DNA of 64,000 nt from Cotesia glomerata (GCF_020080835.1 NC_058164.1:4613666-4677665), one strand, 5' to 3'. Positions 11,611 through 23,692 are shown, counted from the stretch's first letter. Made by a program: numbers and translations. Notes: generated by a model from the sequence alone, not told the origin.

Positions 11611-11723
11611 ATGGATATCGAGAACGAGTTGAGGCGTCGAGCATTGCTGAGTGAGGGCAAACGTCAAAACACTCCTCCTTCTCTTCTGCACAACATCCGC
11701 GGAGATAAATCCAGTACCGGCAG
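11611..11723 (+). CDS. Candidate first coding exon, weak
   Basis: An ATG in good context (ATCATGG) opens a frame beginning MDIENELRRRALLSEGKRQN; the segment has normal codon complexity and sits next to the minisatellite. A donor-like CAG/GTACGG follows at 11723/11724, which would end the exon in phase 2 after 37 codons. If translation did not splice there, it would reach a stop at 11796 through a repetitive LDLNLDLDL tail. No family is recognised and no promoter element was seen. Its phase does not join to the 10124-10193 exon, so the two would not be consecutive. Confidence 0.25.
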
Positions 11724-12675
11724 GTACGGTCTTTCACTCACTCTGACTCACGACCTGGACTTAAACTTGGACTTGGACTTGCTCGGTAACTGGTAGAGAG
11801 CCTAAGGACTAAGGAGCAGCCAATGACTAGAATGACTTGCACAAACTGAACGATGTCTAACTGAAGATTCTTCTGAGCTCGAGCTTACAGCTCGAGCTCC
11901 TTCGTCCAGTTCGTTTGCCAACTCTCTTATTTTCATTATCATTATTATCATTAATCTTCAACTTCACTCACGACGCTTGACAATTTAATATATTTTTTGT
12001 TTGATATTGATCGCTGTTAAAATTAGATCGATGTTTAAAGTATCGGCAAATTTTTTATTTTCATCAAGCAAATCTTACAAAGTGTCTCCTCAACTCTTAA
12101 TGTTATTATTATCATAATTCATAATAATTATTATACCTCCTCCTCGCATCCCATACTTTATGGACGTGTCAGTCAGCTATTTAAATACATACCGCAATAA
12201 TAACTACCACATTAATACAACGCCGCTAAATATTAATAACGAAATTCCATCCTCGAGAATCAACAAGGAAACACTCTTGTACACCCTCGATACAAAAGTA
12301 TCCTTAATGCGTGGGTGAGGAGAAAAACCGCTCTTGCTTTTTGCACTCTCTGTACTACTCTCATGTAACTCTCACTAAATAATATCTTGTATGTATTTAA
12401 AACAAAAATAAAATAAAGAATGTCACTTAAATAATTAAGCGACATTTAAATAAAACATTACCTTCGATGTTAATGGAATTCAAACCGATAACCTCAATAA
12501 GTCTTTTTATATTAACATCATAACATGTTTTAATTTATATTTAACATTTCAGATGATTTAAATTTTGATAGGTCTGATATATCCAAAAATATACTGATAA
12601 AAAATGATTAATTGATTTAAGAGAAAAATCTTGTCTAGAAAATTTTATTAAAGAAATTAAATTATTTTAAATAAA
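11724..12675. other. Unique DNA, no recognised gene
   Basis: The block holds a GACTTGGACTTGGACTTG direct repeat near 11755 and a palindromic GAGCTCGAGCTTACAGCTCGAGCTC-like motif near 11875-11900 (inverted halves GAGCTCGAGCT and AGCTCGAGCTC). The 61-codon minus-strand frame near 12260-12445 has no recognisable features. Confidence 0.45.
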
Positions 12676-13092
12676 ATAGAAAAATTCTTAAAGAAATGAT
12701 TTTTAATTTAAATAAATTTTAATTAGTTAAAAATTTTTTTCTTCTTGGTTAAAAATAATAAAAATTCTTTGAAATTATGTTTTTGGTTAAAAAATTCAGT
12801 TTATTTTTTTATTAATAAAATTTCTTTTTCAAAAGTATCAAAAATTTCCAACAGGTGGCGTATAAAATGATTTTTATATTCAAACTTAACATCTCTAACT
12901 TAACTCTCTTATAAGGAGATGATTATGCGACCATACGCCACCTGTTGGAAATTTTTGATACTTTTGAAAAAAAAATTTTATTAATAAAAAACATAATTTT
13001 GAATAATTTTTATTATTGTAAACCAAGAAGAAAAATATTTTGAACTAATTAAAATTTATTTAAATTAAAAATCATTTCTTGGATTTTTCTAT
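12676..13092. mobile_element. Foldback element with about 160-190-bp inverted arms
   Basis: The left arm (12676-12863) and right arm (12933-13092) are reverse complements with small indels. Both contain AAATGATTTTTAATTTAAAT, TTTTTCTTCTTGGTT and TTGATACTTTTG-type segments, and they meet at the conserved inner end CCAACAGGTGGCGTAT. The spacer is 69 bp and includes AAGGAGATGATTATGCGACC. There is no coding capacity. The arms would form a near-complete hairpin. Confidence 0.75.
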
Positions 13093-13294
13093 CATAAAAA
13101 TATCACAATTTTCAATGAAACATAAAAAATTACAATACAAAAATTTTTTATTAATGTAAATAGACAATCTAATCAAAATTACCCAAATTAAAATTTTTTT
13201 AACAAGATCCCAAAACTTTCTGAATAAAAACAAAATTTAAAATTCATAAAAATTACCCTAAGCAAAAAAAAGCCCAACCACAGACTAAAAAAAC

Positions 13295-13468
13295 ATGGAT
13301 CTGGCAAACGGGGCTCCTTTTAGGCCCCGGGCGTTCGAGTACAATACTCAACGACGATTGGCATTTAACCCACGACCCAAGGGCCTGAAACCTCATACCT
13401 CAAACCCAGACTTTTTATCTCCCTCACGAGGACCATTGTTATTATCATCATCAACATACAAACTCTGA
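13295..13468 (+). CDS. Small open frame of 57 codons, doubtful
   Basis: The frame starts in a favourable context (AAACATGG) and begins MDLANGAPFRPRAFEYN. It lies in a locally GC-rich island (CTTTTAGGCCCCGGGCGTTCG). There are no membrane segments and no recognised domain. The end of the frame (LLLSSSTY) is simple sequence from a TTATTATCATCATCA run. It may be chance; it is listed because composition and start context are better than for most frames in this window. Confidence 0.18.
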   Translation: MDLANGAPFRPRAFEYNTQRRLAFNPRPKGLKPHTSNPDFLSPSRGPLLLSSSTYKL

Positions 13469-16438
13469 AGACTCATCACGTCGACTTGCTAATTATTATA
13501 AATGATCCGGGCTGAAATTTGCGAGTGAATCCTTAAAATGTCGTTGCTTGTGACAGATAAGTAAATAATATAATGTATTCACACAAACATAAGCATAAAT
13601 ATAATAATAAGAAGATTTGATTACTCGTAACATAAATATAGAATAAATAAAACGATATATTTATTATTAGAAGGACTTATTATAGTGTAACGTTGAAATA
13701 GAGATTGGATGTATTGTGATAGATGGCCGGGTGATGGTTTATTATCCCCGTGGCGGTGTTATGTATTGTAAGTTGTAGGTTGTTGCTGGTAAATGTTGAT
13801 AATATATAATACGAGATAGGTGATGGTGTAATTCCAATTAAAATATCACAGTCACTTGATTACCGCGTTTGAATATTCATGACCAGGATGATTATTCTCA
13901 TCTCTTAGCCTCTCTTCTCGGCCTCTCTTCTGTTCTGTTCACAAGTAATGTTAAGTAAAAGCGAGCTGGGCCAATACAACACACAACAGGCGATGGTCTT
14001 GTATAGCGTCTCTCAAATGATAAAACTATCGTGCGAGAGCGAGAAAGGGAAGCAAAGCGATGAAAGTAATTTAGTGTATGAGTGAGTGAGTTAGTGAGTG
14101 AATGAGAGATGTTGTTGTTATAAATCAAATGCTCGAAACACCACCGACTTGTGTGTATGTTCAATTAACTCATCAGGAGTACTATGCTTTACTCTTGCCA
14201 GCGGGCTGGTTACATTTTTCTTCTCACCAATCGGTTATACGGTTATATATAGATATATATGAGGAAATAAATATAGATATATATATAGATATATATAAGT
14301 GGGACGGACAGAGACACCGTTCGTCTTTCACCGGATGATTAACTACGGATACAACTTTAATAAATTCAACATTATTACGACAAATATCTTCAATCAATTT
14401 TATTTTTAGTTATTTTAACTTTTGTTCTTTTATTTATATCGATTACCCGGGCGGTTAGTATGCACACACACGTTCACGCTCACACTGGCTCGTTAACAGT
14501 GCCACGGTGAAAGAGTACCTCGACGTGAATTAAATATCAAAATATTATTTATTGCCGGTTAATAAATGTTAAGTCAATAGACAGTGAGACTCGGCAAGTA
14601 GATCCTCTGAGGTATTATATTATAATATAAGGTCCGTGCTTAGCTGGTGAACCAGCTCAGATCTACTCTCTCTGCTTCTCATATCAAGCATGTTTTATTT
14701 ACGGACAACACCGACGGCTTGTAACGACATCTAGGTACTTTATTGCCGAGAGACTGAGATAAATAAAATTGTTTTATGCTAAACATGTCATGTGAGATGG
14801 TTAATTGAATATTGGTGGTTGGTTAGTCATTTTTCGGGGAGTTAAGATCTGTTTTTTAACGCGCTTCTATTTATTTGATCAATTTATGGTTACTGATGAC
14901 AGTATAATGATTTTATAAATTTATTAGAATGTTTTCATCAGAGTATTTAAATTTTTTAAAATTACTAATTTTACAGGTCAAAATAAATTTATAAAATTAC
15001 AATTAATAGTATCTTCTTTTTTTTAATTAAATAAAATATTTTGATCTAATATTTATTATTTTTAATTGTCCTCAAAAATTTAAAAATTAATCATAATTTA
15101 AATAAATTTATTTTATTTATTTTATTCCAAAAAAAAGCTTGAAGTGCTTTTTAAGATATTTTTTTAATCACTTTGCTTTTAACTTAATAAAAAAATTAAT
15201 TTTATTTTTGAAAAAAAATTTTAAACTAAAGAAAATTTATTTAAATCAAGTAAAAATTTTTAATTAAAAAATTTTTTCTAGTTTACTTAAAAAAAAAAAA
15301 ACAAATTCTTGAAAATTTCATCTTTTGATTTTTATTAATAAAATACTTACATCAAACTCATTAAATTTTTTTTATTAATTACTTAATTAAAACATTTTAA
15401 AATAAAATTTTACATTTTAATTTAATTTAGAATAAATTAAAGGATGTTTCTTATTTTTTAAAAATAAAAAATTAAGCAATTGAAATCGTTTTATCAGGAG
15501 AATTATATCGAAGGATTGAAAAGAAAAAAAGGACTTTGCGTTGGAGGTGTATAATGATTGAAATTACGAGATGAATTTAATGGCAGAAATGTAAAAGTAA
15601 AGGCGAATGGCTGAAATAAAAAGCAGCAAGAGTGTACAAGAAGCGAGATTCCTTGATGAATTTAAAAATTTCTTGGCCCCGAAAAGATTTAAAGATCAAA
15701 GGACCGTTTGAAGATCGAAGTAGTTTCCGATGTCAACGACTCTCGAGCGCGTTCCACCGCATTTGCCCTCGGTAATTCGCGATTCGTGTCGATCGTAATT
15801 CTCGGCTCAACTGGCTCTCCTCTCTTCTCTTCTCATCTCAGTGCCGGGCTCGGATCTCGAGTGCGCCGTACAAACACCCGAGAGCATCACAACACCCAGA
15901 TTTACATGCCGCCTGTGAATTAACACAGGCATGTCCTATCCCAGAGCCCCAGAGTGGCCTTTCCTGTTCGATCGCTTCGAGCAAAACAACGTCAAAACAA
16001 ACCCCCCAAAATTCCTCTTTTCTTAATAATATAACAAAGGCTGAATACTAAAGTGTGTCAAAAACATGAATTTATATTTTATCTTCTTGAATTTTTTAAA
16101 GCTAATAGGATTTTTTTAAATTAATTAAAAGCTAATCAATCAATTAAAAATGTTTTATCAAAATTTATTAAAAAATTTCAAAGCTTAATATTCAGTAAAA
16201 ATTTGAATTTTTTATAAAAATTTTGATTCGAAATTTTTAATTTAAAAAATTTTTTCAATTAAGAATTTTATAACTTGACGATAAAAGAATTGAATTGAAA
16301 AAATAGAACATTTGAATTTTTTTTAAATATATTAACTTCATTTAAGAATTTTTCTCCTGAATCAAGTCAATTATTTTTATTGTGCAATTTATAAAATTAC
16401 AAAATCTCTGTAAAAAATTATAATTTTTTACAGAAATA
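13469..16438. other. Intergenic or intronic DNA
   Basis: The block has moderate complexity from 13470 to 14860, with a GATATATATAGATATATA simple repeat at about 14245-14300 and an alternating GTGAGTGAGTTAGTGAGTGA stretch near 14080-14105. DNA that is almost only A/T occupies 14930-15480. A more complex block at 15500-16000 contains a 71-codon frame without recognised features. The remainder is AT-rich. Confidence 0.5.
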
Positions 16439-16942
16439 TCTAGATTAATAAATGGAGAGCCAATTTTTTTGTCCGGTTATACTGCAGCGTGTTTCGGAGA
16501 AGGTGTTAGTATAATCCGAAACCTATATTTTTTTGACTTAGAAATAATGAATTTTTATTGTAACTAAATTTATTCTATTCGATTGTCATTTGTTTAAAAT
16601 AAATTTTTTAATTCTATTGGTTATACTTATATACTAGGCAGATTTCTTCACTTATGAGACCTGCAATTTCTTTAACTGAAACTTTCAATGCTCATTACAA
16701 ATTTTTTTTTCATATCAATTATTATTAATTTTTGTAAGAAAGACACGGGAATGTTATAATGATTGCACATTGAAAGTTACAATGAATATTAGCTAGAATA
16801 ATTACATGGATAAAAGGTGTATGCCAATTCGATAGAATTTGGAATCTGTGCAAGTCAAAACAATACTCTAATTAAATTTCAAGTCTAGATCTAAAAATGC
16901 AATTCTATAAAGCACCCAACGGAGCGGGCGAATAACAGCTAG
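16439..16942 (+). mobile_element. Non-autonomous Helitron, family 1, internally deleted
   Basis: It starts TCTAGATTAATAAATGGAGAG and ends GAATAACAGCTAG before a T. The terminal hairpin is partly degenerate (CACCC / GGGCG). Compared with the 20198 and 20866 copies it lacks the segment between the GGTTATACTG and GCAGCGTGTTTCGGAGAAGG boxes. There is no coding capacity. Confidence 0.8.
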
Positions 16943-18130
16943 TCTTAATTAAAAAAAAAAGTCATGTTAAGTATATAATTTTCTATTCAACTTTTATTAT
17001 AATTAAATTAATTCTTACACTCAATAATTAAAAAAACAAAAAATCCTGAATTTTAAACCCCGATTTTTAAATAAAACCACCCTACAACCCACAATTATTA
17101 TTACTTATTGCAGTAAGTAAACTTAAAAAAAAGCTATAACCTCTCGGGGTTCGGGGTCGCGATGATCGTGAGAGCCAGGAGGATGTCCGTCCTCATATTT
17201 GCGTACTGATCAGTAAATACACGAGTCTAAAAAGCTCAAGAGCGATATATCTTAAGTAAAAGTCAAAGTTTGTTGTTTGCGTTGGTATTGGTAAGGTTAC
17301 CGATCGGCGATTCTTGTAAACGGTTGGGCTGGTATCGCTCACCGATCACGATTCGCCCACGGGACCATGATCAACAACAGATCCGATGTAGAATCCGCTC
17401 AATATCAGTTGTCATGAACCCCTTGAGATCTTTTATAAATACACAGTCCAGAGTCTGGAGTCTGGAGTCTGGAGTCGGCAGTTAACAGCATTACAATGCG
17501 AGTATGCATGTGCTTCAGTGTTTCAGATAGGGACAATCGTTTATCTAGTTATCCTAGTTATCCAGAGCTATAAGATCTTGTTCTCGGTGCTGATGGTGTT
17601 GTTCTGGTATCTTATTGTGCAGTAGGTGCGCTCTTTTCTATGCTCTATGGCTGCCATTGTTTGCTTGATAAATTTCCCATGGATAAAATTCCCTCTTCAG
17701 TACAAGCAGGTTCAATGTCGTCGATAAAATCGATAGAAATGCTCACTGCCGAGGGCCACTGCCTGCTGCAGTTTGCTGTTGTTGCTGCTTCTGTCGAGCT
17801 TACTGCTACCGATCGTCACGAAGAGCTACGAATTGCAGGACTATTGCACGACATACTACACCAGCTACTAAACTATGATAATAATAGTCCTGACAATAAC
17901 TGGAGCTTTGATTTATAGAGAGTAAAGTTGGTGAAATCTTTGGTATCAAAATTTGGAGATAAAGAAGAATTTTGATGCTAGCAAAGAAACTATTTGGAAT
18001 TTTTGATCGTAAAAAATATTTTTGGTTCCAGTGAGAGAAATTTTAAGCTTCAGTTGGTTGAATTTTAAAGAAAGAGCTTTTTTAGAAAGCTAAGAGAGAA
18101 TTTTAAGAAAAATTAGATTGAAAAGATGTT
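16943..18130. other. Unique block with a 92-codon open frame
   Basis: The 17140-17920 part is less AT-rich, with tandem GAGTCTG triplication at about 17450-17475. A 92-codon plus-strand frame (17640-17918) has leucine- and alanine-rich composition, for example LLQFAVVAASVELTATDRHE. Its opposite strand holds CAGCAACAACAG-like simple sequence, which could explain the open frame. No domain was recognised and coding status is unproven. Confidence 0.35.
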
Positions 18131-18690
18131 GATGCAATAAAAATTTGGAGGAAATTTTGTAATTTTTTAATGTCAAAAATTTGATTTTCTATCAGAAATT
18201 TGCTCATCATTTTTGCTGTATTTAATTTTGAACATAATTTGAATTTATAGTAGAATTATTTTGGAATATTGAAAAGAATTTTTGGTAAAAATTAACGATC
18301 AAAAATTGAAATTTTAAACACATTTGTTAAAGGTCGAATTATGGAGCTTTTTTTTTGAGGTTAAATAAAATATTTTATAAAAAATTGGATGGAATTTATC
18401 ATTAATATTGATGCAATAAAAATTTGGAGGAAATTTTGTAATTTTTTAATGTCAAAAATTTGATTTTCTATCAGTAATTTTTTATCATTTTTGCTGTTTT
18501 TAATTTTGAATATAATTTGAATTTCAAATAAAATTATTCTGGAATATTGAAAAGAATTTTTGGTAAAAATTAACGATCAAAAATTGAAATTTTAAACACA
18601 TTTGTTAAAGGTCGAATTATGGAGCTTTTTCTGAGGTTAAGTAAAAAATTTTATGTAAAAATTTGGATTGAATTTATGATTAATATTGAA
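18131..18690. repeat. Two-copy tandem duplication, 279-bp period
   Basis: GATGCAATAAAAATTTGGAG at 18131 recurs at 18410, and the downstream sequence (AACGATCAAAAATTGAAATT, GTTAAAGGTCGAATTATGGA) repeats in the same order with few changes. A third, strongly diverged start may follow near 18690. There is no coding capacity. Confidence 0.8.
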
Positions 18691-20197
18691 GTAATTAAAA
18701 TTGGGGATAAAAATTTGAAAAAAAAATTTTTGGAAAAATATTAAAAATACTTAAGTTAAAAAATTAGATTTTTGGTGAAAAATTTCCTTATTATTTTTGT
18801 TACTAAATTTTTAAATGAGAAAATTTTAATTTTTAAGGACTTAATATACAAAAAATTTGGATTTGAATTTTAGATAAAATTTTTAAATTAAAAAAAAAAT
18901 CTATATACAATAGTTTGTTTCAAAAATGAAAATGTTCTTTTGAGAAATATTGAGTTTAAAAATTAATTAAATTTTCTAAGTATGAGATTTTTGATCTTTA
19001 AATATTTTCTTAACATCGGTGATGATTTTGTAATTTATTTTACATGATAGTAAGCTAGAACTAGACCGAGTGAAGGTAAGATACGTAATATGTAATATGT
19101 AATATGTTGTATAAAGTATATAGTGTGTAGTAAATATTGAAATAACAGAAATACTAATAAAAAAGAAGAATTGGTGATTTATTACCCGCCAGCGGAATAT
19201 TACGAATGAACGTCAGGCGGCGGTCATAGGCGGCGGGATAAGAAGGGGGTGGGTGGCCCGTGCATAAAACGAGTTGTGCCAGATTCGACAAAATAAATCC
19301 GAGGTACTTTGGTATAAAACGTTTCAAATCGAATAAAGATCCTAGCACTGATATCTCCCCGAAATCCAGCCGATCGTATCGTATCATACCATTTTATAAC
19401 GAATATCGTCCAACTAGTTCTGGTGTGTATACTTCTAACATTGTAATGTTCCTCAGTAACAGCTACAGATATGTCCCGGTAATGTGTTTAGATATCTGTA
19501 TCTGCTCGGCATGTATTCGTAATGGATAGATGGATGGTGCACCCCTCCCGAAATCGGTAATAATAAACCCGTTTTTTAAGATCATGGATCACGCGATACC
19601 GCAGCCATAGGGGTTTTATCTTTCATCTATTACTTAAATATACATTTATACAACATTTAATTATTTGACATTTTTTGTTATCATTGGAAAATCTCAAGGC
19701 TGTTTTAAATTATCTAAATACCATCGATTTTTCTTAATTATTTTAATAATAAAGACTGAATATTAAAAATTAAAAATTTTTAATGAAATAGCAAACAAAA
19801 AATTGTTAAAATTTGGAGAATTTACCTTGTGACAAAATTCTGTACATTTTGTCAAAGAAAATTTTTTTAGAGCAAATTAATTTTCTTTTTTTGTATTTAA
19901 GCTAAAAAAATTGTATCTGAACAAAAAAAAAAATTTTCGAGAGATTTAAATTACATAGGAGTAAAAAATATTAATTTCAAATTTTTAGAAAATTTTTTTC
20001 AATCAAATTTGATAATTTTCTGTTTGATAAAACTTTAGTAAAATTAATGTATATTTTTTTAATTATTTTTTTCGAATCAAGAAAATTAATTTTCTAATAA
20101 AGAAATTTTTTATTCTATACTCGAACTTTTTTTATTCAAATTTCAAAATTTTTTATCAATAAATAATAATCAACGATGATGTTAATGATAGATGAAA
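18691..20197. other. AT-rich DNA with one conserved-looking island
   Basis: The island at about 19170-19600 is less AT-rich and rich in short words such as CGATCGTATCGTATC, CATAAAAC and ATTTTATAACGAATATCG. Overlapping short frames (77 and 89 codons on opposite strands) have no recognisable features. The rest is A/T-only sequence. Confidence 0.4.
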
Positions 20198-20766
20198 TCT
20201 ATATTAATAAATAAAGCCGGTTTTTTTTTGTTCGATTATACTGCGAAAATTACTAAACCGATCGGAATAATACTTATACCATAAGATGCAGCGTGTTTCA
20301 GAGAAGGTTTTAGTATATGATATTTTGGTGATTACTTATCCGGAAGCTATAGTTTTTTGACTTGGAAATAATGAATTTTTATTGTAACTAAATTTATTCT
20401 ATTCGATTGTCATTTGTTTAAAATAAATTTTTTAATTCTATTGGTTATGTTTATATATTAGGCAGATTTCTTCACTTATGAGACCTGTAATTTCTTTAAC
20501 TGAAACTTTCAATGCTCATTACAATTTTTTTCTTCATATCAATTATTATTTATTTTTGTAAGAAACCCACGGGAATGTTATAATGATTGCACATTGAAAG
20601 TTACAATGAATATTAGCTAGATGAATTACATGGATAAAAGGTGCATGCCAATTCGATAGAATTTGGAATCTGTGCAAGTTAAAACAATACTCTAATTAAA
20701 TTTCAAGCCTAGATCTAAAAATGCAATTCCATAAAGCGCCCAGTGGAGCGGGCGAGTAACAGCTAG
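20198..20766 (+). mobile_element. Non-autonomous Helitron, family 1 (complete)
   Basis: The element begins TCTATATTAATAAATAAAGCC after an A and ends GTAACAGCTAG before a T. The 3' hairpin is CGCCC-AGTGGAGC-GGGCG. Internal landmarks shared with all copies are AAGATGCAGCGTGTTTC, TATTCGATTGTCATTTG and CCAATTCGATAGAATTTGGA. There is no coding capacity. Confidence 0.85.
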
Positions 20767-20865
20767 TATAATGATATAATATTATTATAATTGCTTGCAA
20801 CATGTGCTACTTAGATTAATTTTTTTTAACCTTGTAATTAGCCATTGAGCTTTTGGGTTTATTAA

Positions 20866-21432
20866 TCTATACTAATAAATGGAAAGCCGGTTTTTTTGTT
20901 CGGTTATACTGTGAAAACGACTGAACCGATCGGAATAATACTTATACCATAAGATGCAGCGTGTTTCGGAGAAGGTTTTAGTATATGATATGTTGGTGAT
21001 TACTTATCCGGAAGCTATATTTTTTTGAATTAGAAATAATGAATTTTTATTGTAACTAAATTTATTCTATTCGATTGTCATTTGTTTAAAATAAATTTTT
21101 TAATTCTATTGGTTATGTTTATATACTAGGCAGATTTCTTCACTTATGAGACCTGCAATTTCTTTAACTGAAACTTTCAATGCTCATTACAATTTTTTTC
21201 TTCATATCAATTATTATTTATTTTTGTAAGAAAACCACGGGAATGTTATAATGATTGCACATTAAAATTTACAATGAATATTAGCTAGAATAATTACATG
21301 GATAAAAGGTGCATGCCAATTCGATAGAATTTGGAATCTGTGCAAGTCAAAACAATACTTTAATTAAATTTAAATTCTAGATCTAAAAATGCAATTCTAT
21401 AAAGCGCCCAGCGGAGCGGGCGCGTAAGCTAG
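20866..21432 (+). mobile_element. Non-autonomous Helitron, family 1 (complete)
   Basis: The element starts TCTATACTAATAAATGGAAAG and ends GCGCGTAAGCTAG before a T. It is closely similar to the 20198 copy and lies 99 bp downstream of it in the same orientation. The end has lost the ACA of the usual GTAACAGCTAG. Confidence 0.85.
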
Positions 21433-22622
21433 TTTTCAATTTAGTCAAAAACTGAATGATAAAAAGAAATTCCTTGTATTTTATTTCCACAGTTATTGTT
21501 ATTAAAATCAAATCGAGCGTTTGTGAGATAAAAAATATTTTGACAGGTGTAAAAATAAATAATTAGTATATTGAATGATAGGAGATGATGGATAAAAATA
21601 AATAAAGTCTCTCATTACCTGACTTGTCTCAGGATAATCGAATAAAATGGAGGGATCTTGATCACGATCAGGACTCTGCTCGGCTCCACTCGAACTCGGG
21701 TCGGTGTAAGCGCTCGTGAGCGTCCTAAAACAACAATGGAGGCATTAAGATGATGTACGAGCAAGTCGGTTGACCCTCTGATTCAGAAAAGGTGTTCGAG
21801 AATCGAGAATGGAAGCAGCGTCTGAGTCTGGCTCTCGTAAAATATATAATATAAGATAAACTAAATAAAAAATATAAATATAAATATCTCGAATAAGATT
21901 AAGTGGGAGAGGAAACGGAGAAAGACAGAGAGCCACACGTGTGGGTGTCAGTTTAATGCTGTCTTCACATGTACGCCACATTTGAATGCCCAGAGTGTAC
22001 GTGTATATTACACGGCTAATGGCGAGCCTCTGATTCGCCGATTCCGCTGTTGCTGTCCAGGAGAAAGAGAATGAGAATGACTGGTGTGGAGGACGGGGAC
22101 TTGAGCATTTACGGGCCTGATTAAATATATATTAAAGAAGAAGAACGAGATTAATAATAATAACAAGAGATGTGGCCTGTACACCGCAGGGGTCGAGGTA
22201 TTTTCGAGGGGTTACCTCGCGAGTTCCTCTGTTCCTCGAGCCTCGAGGTAAGGGTGCGGTCTTGCGGCCATCTGATCTCCCTTTGGCCTCTTGCTCTTGC
22301 TCTTACTTTTACTTTTTATTTTATTGCTCTTTTACACGCGTGAAGATAGACCCGAGCTGTGTTATATTGGAGGCTCTTTAACCAGAGCTCACTGCACCCA
22401 AACGAGACGCAGCAACAAATGGACCTAACAATAAAATAATACTTTATATAACCCTTCTCTTAACGAACTCGTCGCGTTATTGCTTATTTTATTAACAGAT
22501 CAAATTTTTATGAAACAATAGTTTGATAAATTTTTTCTGAAGAATATATTAATTATATTTAATAATTTTCTTAATAAAAAATATATTAAATAATTTTTTA
22601 AATTAAAAAATTTTTTGTTTGA
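21433..22622. other. Unique moderate-complexity block
   Basis: The block holds no recognised gene. A short GC-rich segment near 22191-22247 is bounded by CACCGCAG and a donor-like GAG/GTAAGG, but its acceptor has no pyrimidine tract, so I do not call an exon. Short frames (69 and 78 codons) are without domains. Confidence 0.4.
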
Positions 22623-23490
22623 AGAGATCCAAGTGTAAAGAATGTCTATAAAAAATAATACGTAGAAATACTTTTGTTATCTTAAAATTAATTTTTAAAT
22701 TAATTAAGGACACTTTTGAGGAAATTTCAGAAAAATTTACTCATTAAATAATTATTAACATTTAATTGAATAATAAAAAATATAGCACTCTGAATTACCA
22801 GTATACACTTGACATCACCTCAAGAGTTCCCTTACCTTAGAATTTATTTATGTTTACTGTCTAACTAAAATGACTAAGATCTTCTAGCATTTAAAAAACC
22901 GCGGTTACTTATGCGCATGAGTAACTGCGCAAGCGGTGTTGCCAAGTCAAATAAAAGACTTTAAAGAACGCAAGTTCCGAGTGATTTTTCATAAAAAATA
23001 TAAAATATCTCCGCAATACGTTCGGAAAGCTACTTTTTTTATTGTTTTAATTGAAAGCTTATTATTTTTTCAATCAAATTCAATGAAAATAAAATTTTTT
23101 TAAAATCGTTAATTGCATTAAATTCTTAACCAAATACACAGCTGGTAGAATCTCCATTTACATGTAAAAATTACAATTTTCAAACCTAATTATTTCATTA
23201 AATATCCCGGAAACGTTCTGTTTTTTAATTTTTTTATTAATTATTACGCTACGTACACAGTAAAAAATTTTTCGTCAAATTTAACGCAAAAATTTGTGTT
23301 GATGACTTTTTTTACACAATCTGTGTTGAATCAACATACTAAAATGTTAAATTCTACACACTAAAATGTTAAATTCTACACAAACATTTTTACAGTTTAC
23401 ACAATGACGAAAAATTTTTTACTGTGTAGATTGAATTTACAAATTTTCAGGAAGTTTTAAAAATTTAACTACTTCGCGTAGATCTCCTTA
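22623..23490 (-). repeat. Dimeric interspersed repeat, inverted unit C
   Basis: On the minus strand this is the counterpart of unit B at 8835-9524. It begins (plus strand) GAGATCCAAGTGTAAAGAATG and ends ACTTCGCGTAGATCTCCTTA. Shared words include GCATGAGTAACTGCGCAAGC and GACAGTAAACATAAAT in reverse complement. It is interrupted by a 171-bp MITE at 23256-23426. Confidence 0.8.
23256..23426. mobile_element. TA-inserted MITE, CACAGTAAAAAATTTT family
   Basis: Terminal inverted repeats CACAGTAAAAAATTTTTCGTC and GACGAAAAATTTTTTACTGTG enclose a palindromic interior of TGTGTTGA / AAATGTTAAATTC words. TA flanks both ends. The neighbouring unit D keeps the uninterrupted sequence AGCTACGTAGATTGAATTT, so the TA was duplicated on insertion. 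A second copy lies at 50188-50363. Confidence 0.88.
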
Positions 23491-23692
23491 ATAACATTTC
23501 TGAGGAAATTTCTGAAGAATTTACTCATTGAATAATCATTAACAATTAAAAATTACAATTTTCAAACCTAATTATTTTATTAAATATCCCGGAAACCTAC
23601 TGTTTTTTAATTTTTCATTAATTACTAAGCTACGTAGATTGAATTTACAAATTTTTAGGAAGTTTTAAAAATTTGACTACTTCGAAAAAAGA
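23491..23692 (-). repeat. Dimeric interspersed repeat, inverted unit D with internal deletion
   Basis: On the minus strand it starts GAAGTAGTCAAATTTTTAAA, follows unit A to the GAAAATTGTAATTTTT region, then jumps to AATGATTATTCAATGAGTAA and ends GAAATGTTATT directly against unit C. This is the same junction as between units A and B. The middle of the unit, about 400 bp, is missing. Confidence 0.75.

Noticed and set aside
17431..17480. TATAAATA box followed by CAGT words, possible core promoter
   Set aside because: The spacing from TATA to the initiator-like words is not right (about 14 or 46 bases) and no gene starts downstream.
22191..22248. Possible 58-bp exon ending at GAG/GTAAGG
   Set aside because: The acceptor side (CTGTACACCGCAG) lacks a convincing pyrimidine tract and both flanking contexts are isolated.
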